A DNA stretch of 64,000 nt from Mercenaria mercenaria (Eukaryota > Mollusca > Bivalvia > Venerida > Veneridae), in NCBI RefSeq assembly GCF_021730395.1, contig NC_069377.1:72051501-72115500 (forward strand). The letters run 5' to 3'. Made by a program: the position numbers and the translations under genes. The stretch's first letter is position 1; every line of letters begins with the position of its first letter. The notes under the pieces are model-generated. The model had not been told where the DNA came from. It made no database searches and saw nothing but the letters and a program-made list of their open reading frames with translations. Shown here piece by piece: positions 31,885-43,601 of the stretch.

Positions 31885-34388
31885 TTTGTGTTTTAACATT
31901 TCGTAATGCGACACCTCAACAAATACACATCTAAACTGACAAAAGATTCAAAAGATTGGTGGACTACCTTAAAATTCTTCATCTCTAGAGCGAACAACAA
32001 TGTTATTCCTCCACTATATAACTCCAACACACGACAAACTACGTCTTCTGATTTTGAAAAAGCTAACCTTTTAAATGATTACTTCCAAGAGCAGACATAC
32101 ATTGATGACGAAAATATAGAGATACCTAATCTTGGTCCAACGAATGAATTCTACCACTATTCTAAATGAAATTCATCTTTCTTCGGCAGAAACTGAAGAT
32201 GTCTTGAAGTCTCTACCAGTTCAAAAGGCCGCAGGTCCTGATGGTATAAGTAACAGAATTCTACTTGAGGCTTCTCATGAACTATCTTTTCCTCTTTGTG
32301 ACCTTTTCAATGCTTCACTTCAATCTTCTACTGTTCCAGTCACATGGAAAGAAGCCCATGTTAGCGCAATCTTCAAGAAAAATGATGCCACTCTTCCAAA
32401 TAACTATCGTCCAATATCACTCTTAAACACTATTGAAAAAGTTCTTGAACGCCTTATTTTCAAGCATGTTTATAACCATCTTCATGATTCTCGCTTTCTA
32501 ACTCCTGTACAGTCTGGTTTCATTCCGGGTGACTCCACAGTTAATCAACTTGTTTTCATATACGATACTCTCTGTAAAGCACTGGATAACGGTCTAGAGG
32601 TTCGTGCGGTATTTTTCGATATAAGTAAGGCCTTTGACAAAGTCTGGCACAAAGGATTACTATGTAAATTAAAATACGCAGGAATCTCAGGTTCACTTTA
32701 TAAGTGGTTTCAGGATTATCTCTTACATAGACGTCGACGTGTTGTACTGCCAGGTGTCAAATCGAACTGGGCTTTTCTCAAAGCTGGAGTTCCACAGGGT
32801 TCAATTCTCGGGCCTCTTCTTTTCCTTATCTTTATCAATGACATCGTTGATGAAATCAGATCATGTATCAACCTGTTTGCTGATGATACAAGTCTTTACA
32901 TTATAGTTCAGCAACCGGACATTGCGGCAAATCTTCTCCAGTCTGATATCCAAACAATGTCATCTTGGGCAGAATAATGGCTTGTTAAATTTAATCCCTC
33001 CAAATCAGAAGCACTTTTAATTTCAAGAAAACGAAATTTTCAACTACACCCTCCTCTTCGAATGTTTAACCAGATTATTCCAGAGGTACTCGAAAATAAA
33101 CATCTTGGTGTATTCCTGTCAAATGATTGTTGCTGGCATTCTCATATCAACTACATTGTGGAAGAGGGTTAATATAATGCGTAAATTGAAATTCTAACTT
33201 GACTGTCGCTCCCTTGAAACTATTTATATTTCTTTCATAAGGCCAATACTCGAATATGCAGACGTGGTGTGGGGTAATTGTACAAAGTATGAAATGGATC
33301 AACACGACAAAATTCAAAATGAATGTGTTCGAATAGTCTCCGGAGCTACCAAACTTGTTTCCTTGGAAAACCTAAAGAGAGAAGTACCCTGGGAGCCACT
33401 TTCCGATAGACGTTACAAACTTCGACTTCTTATGTTCTTTAAAATGAAATCTAATCCGACTCCAGCATATCTATCCTCTCTAGTTCCTGACTCAGGTGAT
33501 ACTCGCTACAACCTAAGAAACTCTGAAAATATCCATGGTGTACCTGCAAGAACATCTTTATATTTCAATTCTTTTTTGCCTTCCGTTGTACGTGATTGGA
33601 ATTTATTGAGACCAGATATTCGTAATTCTGAAACACTTTCATCATTTAAAAGTGATCTAAATAAAAACAAGCAGCGTACTCCAGCCTATTACTACACCGG
33701 AATCAGAAAACTGCAGGTGCTCCATACACGACTACGAACTAAGTGCAGTGCACTGAATCAACATCTTTACCTAAAAAGTATTTCTCCTACACCATTATGC
33801 CAGTGTGGACATATGGAAACTAATTTCCATTTCTTTTTTGAATGCAGAAATTTTGATCTTTGTCGCAACGATCTTCTTAATAATCTGCGGAATTTCGAAA
33901 TTGACTTGGATACTATTCTGTTTGGAAACCCAGACCTATCAGATCATGCTAACATGACTATATTTACTCATGTACAGGCATATATTTCCGAAAGTAAGAG
34001 ATTTGGTTAGCAACCCTAAGACATTCCCATCTCTTCCCACTTTCTCTCTTCTATTCTACCTTTGACTTGTTCTAATCTCTACATTTATGTGAATACTTTC
34101 CTTCTACCATATACATTGTCCCCTTTCCATTTTTTACATTCACAGCGATTTATTATTTCTTTTTTTTTCTTTTTTTTTCTCTTTCATATCTTAAAACTAT
34201 ATTCCTAGCCCCATTACAGATTAAAGCTCGATATGCCCATACAGTTATATTTTGTCCGCAAAGGAGAAGAATTCTATAAGACTTGTCTTTCATTCTTATC
34301 CTTTCCTGTTTTGTCTTCACTACAGTATGTCATATGTATAAATATATGCACTCTATTTTAGGAATAAATATGTTTAAACTAAACTAAA
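31885..34388 (+). mobile_element. 5'-truncated, decayed LINE related to the one at 1-2303
   Basis: The copy lacks the endonuclease and begins just before the RT region. Coding lies at 31906-32168 and 32132-32977, then a short block to about 33160, then 33264-34010. Landmarks are KAAGPDGISNRIL, NYRPISLL, DISKAFDKVWHKG, AGVPQGSILGPLLFL and the catalytic FADD. The final block ends with the same Cys/His motif (CQCGHMETNFHFFFEC) as the first LINE. The frame shifts near 32150, a TAA at 32975-32977 replaces the expected Gln codon in WxxQW, and further breaks lie between 33150 and 33260. The 3' end at about 34388 is AATAAATATGTTTAAAC followed by repeated TAAACTAAACT. It is dead but fairly young. Confidence 0.85.
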
Positions 34389-35872
34389 CTGACAAAGAAA
34401 TGCATGATACAAAGGAGAGAATAAATTTATCAACATTAGGATTAAATGCAGAAGTGAATTGCAAATCAAACCTTTTTTCATATATATCTGTTCAGTAAAC
34501 AAGTTATTTTGAAGACTTTTCTTTCAATTAATTGTTCGGCCTTGGTGTTTGGATGCTTGTGCATATAAAATGAAATTGCTTGATTTGTTAAAATATGGAA
34601 AAAATGCAGTTAGCTCAGAAAACCCCAAGAAGTGCCTTGGTGTGTCTCGGTGTAGTTACGGCACTGCAGAATTACATTTCACTAAGATAAATGTCATTCG
34701 TGATATCAACATATTTAATAGATGAATTATTACAACGACCATGATAGAGAGCCTCAGGAAGATTGCTACAATCACTAACATCTTTGAGAACAGTATTTAG
34801 AAACGTGTCAATTGTACGGTCGTAGAACTGTGCCACTAGTATTCACATCCAGCGACCCTGAATCGGCAGTCGTGAGGATGATACTGGCATGTAAGCCATA
34901 TCCCTGTCCTGGTGTTGCACATTTCTCCTCCCTGAAAGCCCCTCATTTTGAAAGTTCATTTTATTTGTGATGGACAAGGTTCCATGGTATCAGAAGAATC
35001 AACGATATTCCCAGATGACAGTAACGTGAGACAATGACAGAACATTTGCCCTTCTCTAGATCCAAGAATATCTTCGCCTTTTCTGTTCAAGTTCTTACGA
35101 GCAGCTTGGCCGTGAGAAAGAATGTACGATCTAGCGTTACGAATGAATTAATATTCTGATAAATATTTTTTATTTCACGCCATTTTCAATCGATTTGTCA
35201 AAGATCAACATATGTTGTAGTTCTGAACGGTGATTTTTTTTCAATTTAAAGGTATTTACTGGAGATGCTTGTGTAACATAAAAAGTATAAACGAAGAACT
35301 ATGTCGGATAATATTTCGAACCACTTAAAGAGAAGGGAACAAATCGTTTGACATGAAAGTCTAAATCTATTACACAGTTACCTCCTCTTTAGTTTCGATA
35401 TATCAAAACTATAGCTACACAAAATCACAATGCTACATGTATATCTATTACAAAGACTGGTTGCCTCAACATTTTCTCTACAACAGATTTTTCGTACTTT
35501 CCTTGTATGTCTGTCAACTTGCACTTTATGTTTCTTGTTGTGTTCAGGTAATTTGAATACTTAATGAAGCAAATGAACAAAGGACAGATTAATTATTTAG
35601 CGTTAAATCTCAGAAATGAACATTCGATAATCGTAGGGTAACATTATATATGCCGATTTGAATTGTTAAAACAATACGACTGTTTTACAGAATATCGAAT
35701 TACAGATTATATTATTTGCCGAATGATTAAAGAACTAATATTATTCTGGTTTAGATTAGATTTATAAAGCGGTAATCAGATTAAGTCTCCCGTACACACT
35801 GTTTTATGTGATACTGTAACAATCGTTTCTTTGCTATTGTTTTAAAGAAATTAAAAGGAGTTTTAACAAAAA
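34389..35872. other. No gene seen; possible promoter just before 35873
   Basis: This is AT-rich DNA without recognisable repeats. The last part would hold the promoter and 5' leader of the exon at 35873-35967, but I see no clear TATA or initiator signal. Confidence 0.4.
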
Positions 35873-35967
35873 ATGGCGTGCCTTTTGCCGATGATTGACA
35901 GTGGGCATCCGGAAGTGACAACGAGCGAGCACGTACTCAAAGCATTGCGACCTCTGAGCAAAACAAA
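35873..35967 (+). CDS. Candidate first coding exon, unknown gene
   Basis: ATG in a good context (AAAAAATGG) opens 31 codons and two bases (MACLLPMIDSGHPEVTTSE ... LKALRPLSKT) up to a strong donor (CAAA|GTAAGTG). Codon choice and residue mix look like a real protein and not repeat. Later exons on the plus strand could not be identified among the SINEs that follow, so the gene may be long or this may be a stranded exon copy. No domain is recognised. Confidence 0.4.
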
Positions 35968-36462
35968 GTAAGTGTGTCAATATGTATCTTACACTGTAAA
36001 TGTCTTGCGCTGTATACCAGCTCATGTATTAATATTTCATTCTAATTACGAATTGTTTGTGCTGCGTTTGGAGGGCAAGCAAATTACAAACTGTGCGTGG
36101 AAAACTGTGTACCAACCTATATTGAACTGTACCATGTGCGGTTAACTATACTCCTACAATTTGGTAACATGACAGAAAGCATAAAAAACTTGGCCAGAAA
36201 GATAATAAAGTGCATTAGCATGATTAGGGTAATAACATACTTTGGTTATACAGGTGACATGCTGTTAGTAACAGCTGATACATGTAACCTACAACGGTCT
36301 ACCAGTCCTAAAATAAGTTAGAAAAAAATCTTATCTTCATCAGGTTTACTAGGCGTGTAAACGAACACTTCCGTTGTTGTTGTTTTATTTTTGTTGTTTT
36401 TTTTTGTTTTTGTTTTTGTTTTTTATTATATATATTTTTGTTGTTGTTGTTTTCTCCTTTTA

Positions 36463-36722
36463 ATTTTTGATGGGTTTAAGTCCCACCGGCACAAGATTAT
36501 GTCACATGCCTGATGATGGCGACTTTCAAGCTTTAATTGAGGGAGGGCACGTGTGCTCCAGTGTTTGATTGTGAAGGAAGACCTCTGATACTCCTCCGTG
36601 CATTATTTCAGGCACACAGGGACAACTGGGTAGAACCATCGACCTCCTGTAAGCCTTCATACGATAAGCAGGGCGCGAGCCCAAAACGTGAGGGGCAAGT
36701 TTTTCAAAGTCAGTCACATTAA
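36463..36722 (-). mobile_element. Degraded copy of the 37.1/40.3 kb SINE family
   Basis: It shares GCGACTTTCAAGCTTTAATT, CTCCTCCGTGCATTATTTCA and TGGGTAGAACCATCGACC with the two better copies, with many changes and a lost tRNA-like end. It is preceded by a long TTG/TTTTG low-complexity run (36370-36460). Confidence 0.6.
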
Positions 36723-37130
36723 CCGCGACGATTTATTCGAGAATCATCTGCCACTATAAGCCTGCAAATTGCAACTTAAACACTTTTGTAAAGATTTAGG
36801 GCGGTTAAATTAATCCTGTATTTGTACGAACTAGATTTTCGATTTGTTATTAATTATACTTTAAAGTAACTTGATTAACCTTTGATAAAGTATATCTATC
36901 ACGGTTCAAATATATGATTAATTCTGCTAGTGCATATCGTTAAAATTATGCTTTAAAGGTGTTAAACATTAAGGTATATCACGGGCGTAGAATGCCAGAC
37001 ACTGAATTTATTAGCCCGACGGCGGCGTACTTAAAACAACGATGTATCTAATATAGAAATGATTTCAGCAGTATCCCAGTATATGTAACGGTTGCAAATC
37101 ATCCACGGTCCTGTATCTGTACCGACTTAG

Positions 37131-37425
37131 CTGAGAAAGATATATTTTTTGTTGGGTTCAACGTCGTACCGACACAATTATAAGTCGTATCGCGACTTTT
37201 CAGCTTTGATGGTGGAGGAAAACTCCAGGTGCCCCTCCGTGCATTATTTCATCACGAGCGGGCACCTGGGTAGAACCACCGGATGGCTTCCTCACATGAA
37301 GAATTTAAAGCCCCGAGTGTGGCTTGAATCCACACCGGTGATTGGCAAGTGCTTTGAAGTCAGCGGCCTTAACCACTTGGCCACGGAGGTCTTCCAAAGA
37401 CATATAATATATCGACATTCAGTGT
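37131..37425 (-). mobile_element. tRNA-derived SINE, copy 1
   Basis: On the minus strand the head is tRNA-like: box A TGGCCAAGTGGTTAAGG and box B GTGGATTCAAGCC, spaced as in a tRNA with a long variable arm (Leu/Ser type). The body includes TGAAATAATGCACGGAGG and ends in a T/A-rich tail. A second copy lies at 40310-40634. Similarity between them continues past both ends (GAGAAAGATATATTTTTTGT and AATATATCGACATTCAGTGT), so the mobile unit may be longer than the SINE core. Copy 1 lacks about 20 bp that copy 2 retains. Confidence 0.75.
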
Positions 37426-37998
37426 AAACAGTTGACAACTAGCAACACATGATATGTACACTGACTAGACACAAAGCCTGTACACTGACAAATTGACAAA
37501 GAGTTGAGCAAATACAGCACTTGTATTTCTTATTTTCTTTAATAAATTGATATATATCGTGCCATGAAAACAATGTAAAATTACATATTGTAGTAAAGTG
37601 TCTCTGGTCCAACCAGATACGCATTTGTATTTCATTTTAAAAACCGTGAACAAGCAAATTGATTTTTCTTATCGTGCTTGTATTATATTCTATTTATGGG
37701 CATTGAAACGATTCCCGTTGAAGGCCATGTTATAAACATTCATTTTATTTATACAGAATAATAGCAATGTGGTTTTGCAATTTATAACTCTTTGTATAAA
37801 AGGAATACATTTGATAAATGAATATATAAATCCTTAAGTGTTTTGTCTGGTTACCAACTTACTATTCGTAAACGGTTAATGAAATCCGGTTTAACTACAT
37901 AACTAAAAACGTCCCGAAAAAGTTTTAATACAAAATGTAAAATTGGAATTTAAATGTAATAAGATCTAATTTCACACACAAAGATTATTCCGAACATT
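37426..37998. other. No gene seen
   Basis: This is AT-rich sequence preceding the exon at 37999. Confidence 0.4.
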
Positions 37999-38069
37999 AT
38001 GGCGGCACAACCACGGACCATTACGCCGGCGTATCTGTGGGAGGATTTAGAGCAGACTAAACGTCCATG
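37999..38069 (+). CDS. Candidate first coding exon, unknown gene
   Basis: ATG (CATTATGGCGG) opens 23 codons and two bases (MAAQPRTITPAYLWEDLEQT) up to a donor (CATG|GTAGGT). The GC content is clearly higher than in the surroundings, and the residues are coding-like. It cannot be spliced in phase onto the first exon of the 43602 gene (the join would give a stop), so it belongs to another gene or is a stranded exon. No family is recognised. Confidence 0.4.
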
Positions 38070-38310
38070 GTAGGTCAATTATCTTCCATGTGAAATTCTA
38101 GTAGTTTACGGTTTCAAGAACGCGTGTGAGCTAGATATACGTTATGGAATTGAAACAAAGAATAAAATAAATGCAAATGAAAGTTCATGTACTGTGGTAC
38201 ATTCAGCGGATTCGTTTATTGATTTCTATAACAAGTACATAATTACCAGGACGTTACATCGTGCAATGTCTGACACAGAACACGTTTTCTTGCATGCCAG
38301 ACGGGGATTT

Positions 38311-38365
38311 CCGGTATTTTTACCGGTGCTGGAAAAATCCATCTTACACCCCGGGGTGTAAGATG
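38311..38365. other. Two adjacent palindromes
   Basis: CCGGTATTTTTACCGG (38311-38326) forms a hairpin with a 4-base loop. Fourteen bases later, 38340-38365 is a perfect 26-bp palindrome with no loop (half-site CATCTTACACCCC). Either could be the core of a small foldback element. Confidence 0.8.
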
Positions 38366-39100
38366 ACTCTCGTGCTTTAAATGACGTATTACGAACTACA
38401 TATATATAGAAGATTGATGTAGTTATTTATATTTTATTTCGAAAAACGGAATAAAAATCCAATACCTTGACAGTTCCTCTTTGTTCCAGATAGTATATTT
38501 CTCGATTCAAAACACGTTATTTTTATCAAAAATTCATAACGTTACGCTGTAACTGATGTCTAACGTTATATAGACGTCACGGTATGTCTGCCTCACATTT
38601 TTTAATAAGCTTTCAAGCTGGCACTATGCCAACATGCATGTAATTTGTTGCAACAAGGTGTGTTTTTAATCTGATTTACTACTTTTGTCTCACTTTCTCA
38701 CTTTGACGTATGTCAATACGTGGGCAATATTTTTCTCTTGCACTGACTGTGCGTCTGTTTATAATACCCGAAAGGGGAGTTAAAAAGTTATAATGACACA
38801 TTTCTTCACTATCTCCAATTTTTTTTATTATGATAAATTCTAAATTATTATATTCAACAATGGAAAAAATCCGCTTTGATACCATATGTTATTTGAGATG
38901 CATAGTAATAGCATACTATAAATGCATTCTTAAAGATTTCACCTAAAAAGAAATAGATAAACTTGACCGTCAATGAAAAATGGAGTAGGGTTATAATGCC
39001 CAGCTGATATGCAAAATATTTAAAATGTTAGATAAGTAAAAAATTGGATGGGGTTATGCGTAAAGATTTCATTGCCAGGCTGAACTAGATTAAGCATTCG
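38366..39100. other. No gene seen
   Basis: AT-rich sequence without features. Confidence 0.45.
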
Positions 39101-39645
39101 TCAAAAATTAATGTCGGGCTGCTCGACACTTACTTTGAAGAAAGTTAAATGTCGTGCCGCATGACGACACAGTTCGCATATCGCGACACTCATTTCTGGC
39201 AAACGTCGGCGACATTCCACTTTTGTGACCGTTGAATTTCGTGCAACGCAACATTCCACTTTTGTGAATGTTGAATTTCGTGCAGCGCGACATTCCACTT
39301 TTGTGACCGTTGAATTTCGTGCATTCCACTTTTGTGACCGTTGAATTTCGTGCAGCGCGACATTCCACTTTTGTGAATGTTGAATTTCGTGCAGCGCGAC
39401 ATTCCACTTTTGTGACCGTTGAATTTCGTGCAGCGCGACATTCCACTTTTGTGAATGTTGAATTTCGCGCGGCGCAACACTGTCGAATGTTGTGCAGCCA
39501 CGGCGACATCCGTTTGTGACAAATGTCTAGTGTCAAATACATTGCAGCCCGACATTCGATTTTGGCGAACCCCATATGTCGAATGTAGTGCAGCACGACA
39601 TTCATTTTGGGAAATGTTGTATGTCGAATGTTGTGACAACTTCAC
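39101..39645. repeat. 39-bp minisatellite with alternating unit types, in a longer repeat
   Basis: From about 39220 to 39470, units of 39 bp (CATTCCACTTTTGTGACCG then TTGAATTTCGTGCAGCGCGA) alternate between a GACCG and a GAATG form, giving a 78-bp higher-order period. One unit is shortened. Flanks carry related words (GCAGCACGACATTC). As 39 is a multiple of three, all three minus frames stay open for up to 165 codons. I read these as by-products. Confidence 0.9.
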
Positions 39646-40297
39646 GCGGTTTTAGTTCTTTTGAGCCATAAGGAGAACATAATGTTATGTTGTAATCAAT
39701 AGCTCTTAGGAAAATACATAATAAAAAGTTTATAAATCATTCATTAATACTTTAAACCCCCTGTCAAAATACCTAAATACCAACCCTTTATGTTTAAACT
39801 AAAAGATTTTATTACTAGTTTAATCGCCCCATTTATTTTCTTTGTTCACGTACATGTTTTTGGTTTCAACTGAAAGTTAATAGATATTTTTTATTCATGG
39901 ATGATCAGAACATACGGTAAGATAGTTCATTCATATAAACATAAATAATACCTTGAAAGTATAAATTAATACTTCTTTTTAATGTATACATTTTATGTAA
40001 ATTTGCTATTTAATTATAATGATATTGGTTTACCCTGTATATAAGGTTCACTAGTGCTGTCAATGCTAGTTGCATTGTAAGATATGTTGGTGTAGTTTGG
40101 CTCTGTCTTATTTTAAGTAAATCTCTATTTTAATGAATGAAAACAGTTTTCACATTTTGTTACACTGTAGAAAAGTGCATGTTTACATTCATAACTATTA
40201 TGTGTTTTATCAGTTTCATATAGATCTATGTATAATGAATGAGTTATTGTTGTTGACTTCCGAGCAGACGGAACCTGCAATGCTCTACACACGGTAC
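39646..40297. other. No gene seen
   Basis: AT-rich sequence without supported features. Confidence 0.45.
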
Positions 40298-40309
40298 ACT
40301 ACCAAACAC

Positions 40310-40634
40310 CGTACCCTAGTTGAGAAAGATATATTTTTTGTTGGGTTCAAAATCGCACCAATACAATTATAGGTCGTATCGCGACTTTTCAACTTTGATG
40401 GTGGAGGAAGACCCCGGGTGTCCCTCCGTGCATTATTTCATCACGAGCAGGCACCTGGGTAGAACCACCGACCCTCCGCAAGCCAGCTGGATGGCTTCCT
40501 CACGTGAAGAATTAAACGCCCCGAGTGAGGCTCGAATCCACATCGGTGATGGGCAAGTGCTTTGAAGACAGCGACCTTTACCACTTGGCCACGGAGGCCT
40601 TTGAAAGATACAATATATCGACATTCAGTGTAGG
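40310..40634 (-). mobile_element. tRNA-derived SINE, copy 2
   Basis: Same family as 37131-37425 (box A TGGCCAAGTGGTAAAGG, box B GTGGATTCGAGCC on the minus strand). It keeps the GACCCTCCGCAAGCCAGCTG segment missing from copy 1. It lies in the same orientation, about 3.2 kb away. Confidence 0.75.
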
Positions 40635-41954
40635 TAATTGATGTAATAAATTTAGAATAAAAAAATAATTGAGCCGTTTAAAGATGTATATAATTTATTG
40701 AATAACTTTTTAAAATTAATATATGATCACTTATAATAAAAACTGCTTAGTACTTACACTGAATCTTCTCTAAATCAAAAGTAATAATTCAGGGATATTT
40801 TTCTTTTTTTCAATAATTTTCACTGATATTTTAACTAGATGTATCTGTAATGAAAAAGTACATTTATTTAAACAATGATATGTATTAAACAAACAGTAAG
40901 TGTGTTACCGCGGGGAGGGTATATTTGTTCAATGTGCTTCAAACCTCCTTGTATGTGAAAATACCGATAATACAAATAGATAATTGATCACTAGCACACC
41001 GAACTGATTACCGACAGGCTTTCAGAGATAATCTATAAATCACCGTGATTAAAATGCTGTATATTAAGTGTATATGTGTACATTTTGAGATTAAAATTCG
41101 AATCTATGATATCGATTTTGACCCGTCTCTAGACAGAAAAAAAGTTCATTTTATTTGTTTTCTGTCAATATTTCTTTTATTCGTGTGACAGATTTCAGAT
41201 TGAAAGCATTTAATGTATTTGTATTAGTATGCACGAGATAACCGTGTTTGCTTTGACAAATATTTTTCAATAAAAAAAAGTGTCGTATTGAATTTAAACA
41301 TATAGTTTGTCATTATTTAAATATTTGTTTTATAAAGATCATGAAACAAAAAAAAAAATCAGACATTTGTGGTCATCCATTCTTCTGTGATCCGCTATTC
41401 GAATGTGTTTTTTTTTTTCGAAACGTTCATATTCTAAATGTATTTTGTATTAATAATAGCTTTCTTGATAAAATTATTTCAGTAAAAGAAAATAGTTTTT
41501 ACCACTTTTTTATTTTCAATGATATTGGACGCAATACACGGTCCATATCTGATAAATGATATCTGTCTATAATTTAGACTTAGACTTCCGAATGCCAAAT
41601 ATTCGGTTTGTTATAACTTTGCTCATTTCTGAAAATTTGCTATGCTATCTGACGCTGTAAAATGTACATTCGCTGTTACTTAAGTAATTAAAGGGCAAAT
41701 TGAAATACAAGCATTTTAACGACAAAGTCTAATTTTCAGACATTAAAAGTCTAGTAAATAGAAAATATGTTCAGTACAAAATTTCAAAATGATAAATTTG
41801 ACATATATATGTTTAATGGGATATGTATGTATTTATATTCAAAGGAAGCCCTGCCAAAGTCCATTGTCAAAGTCAGTCATAACATTAAATAGATTAATAT
41901 CAACGGCTTCTTTGCACTTGTCTGAAAAATCTTAGTTTATACTAATTTATTTTA
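40635..41954. other. No gene seen
   Basis: AT-rich sequence, with poly-A/T runs and no supported frames or repeats. Confidence 0.45.
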
Positions 41955-42124
41955 GCTCGATTGTGATGAAAGCCTTAAGCTTATAGGAACCACTCTCGGG
42001 TCCGCTTCCTGGAAAAACCAGTACTGGTGTCATATGAGAGGTCATGGTCGTGTCCTCATATGGACTCGAACCCTCGACCACCAGGTTTAGCGGCCGACAC
42101 CTTGACCAATAGGCCACCGCTCCC
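41955..42124 (-). mobile_element. tRNA-derived SINE (second family), copy 1
   Basis: On the minus strand the head has box A TGGCCTATTGGTCAAGG and box B GGGTTCGAGTCC. The body runs TCTCATATGACACCAGTACT, then TTTTTCCAGGAAGC, and ends CTTTCATCACAAT. The same body occurs on the plus strand at 60936-61107. Confidence 0.75.
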
Positions 42125-43601
42125 CTTATAAATAATCGTATGTATTAAATGTAAACCGTCAATACGCATTTGCTGTGAAGACAGATGAACGTCACGAGAA
42201 AGGCACGAGTGTTTACATTCCACGTGCATTTAAACCCTTGAATAAAGACCACCCGTAAATAAAAACACAGTTGGCTGTCCATAGTGTGTCCTTGTGTACA
42301 GACTTGACTGTAGAATCTTTTCGGTGTTTAGTATCTTCATGAGCATTCACGGGACACGACGTTAATTTTTTGTTAAACGGTTCCTTTTCACATACCGATT
42401 CTCAAATATACATGTAGTGTGGTAATAGATTGTCATTGCGGCGCCTATATCCTTTATTTCAACAATCAATATCGAGTGGTTCACAGTATCTACAGTTGAT
42501 TATACAAGCATTCTGTACTTAAACAGTAGATATCTCAAAAACAATAGATAAAATACGCACAATAGACCTGTCATACATGTTAACCATTCATCAAATATTT
42601 TAAGGCTATCTATACAAGTACAGTCTAAGATAGAACTATTTGTAATTAGTTAAACAGGTTCGGCGATATATCTCTCAGCGATTAAGGTGATTCAAGATGA
42701 ACAAGGGAAACACATAGCTGCCACTATAAACTTAGCTGCGTGTGTAATACTATACATGTATACAAATACCCAATAATAAAAACAATATGTCTCCGACACC
42801 TGCTTTGAAATTCGTTTTTTTTCTAATGCTCCCATATATAAGTAATTATTACATTTAAGAATTTCTGTTTGTGGCAAACGCTTATGTATAGGCACACACT
42901 TTTAAGCGTAAGGGAGGGGTTCCTGGCCCGCATCATCCACCTTCTGACTGCATTTCAAATTTTAGTATTAAAATTGAACGTCGTAAGAATATAAGCTATT
43001 GCAAGCCACATGTATCAGATAAGAGGAAAGAAAAAAAAATGTATTTTAAAGTCTGTTAAAACTTTATTGCCAAAACCTGGATTAATACGGACCCAGGTCA
43101 CTCCTTGAAAAGCACATTTTTTTCGCACTCGTTCGCTTACAATCCAGAAGATTTAGATGTATTTTAACGTCTCTGTTGAATTGATGTCCCTGTGGAACCA
43201 TTTATTTCAGAAATATTATATCATCAACGTCGTCCAAATGATTATTGGCATTTGTTCTTCAATATCTGCGAACATGTTACAGATAAATAGATTCGTGTAC
43301 GGTACTTTATAATACACCGAAATAAACATGTGTGGAAACACCTTAAGGTGATTGTGTCTGTGAGGTTATCGTACTGTCGCGCCTGGTTACGTATGGAAGA
43401 TGGATATTGACAACAACTTGATTTGTTGAATGAAAAACAATGAACTCAAGGAAGAATATCTAAAACAAATATACTAAACATTTATTATACCAAATTATGG
43501 AGAAAATATCGGGATTTAAAATGAGTGACTGTTAAAGGAGTAAGCGAAGCTAAAATTGTTCTTTCTGAAATTACAAGACATAGTTTTGATAATCAGAGAC
43601 A
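42125..43601. other. Upstream region of the 43602 gene
   Basis: This is AT-rich DNA. It should contain the promoter and 5' leader of the gene that starts at 43602. I see no unambiguous TATA box or initiator, and no supported coding. Confidence 0.4.

Noticed and set aside
39101-39645. Minus-strand frames of 151 and 165 codons
   Set aside because: Several frames are open at once over a 39-bp minisatellite; a period divisible by three explains this without coding.
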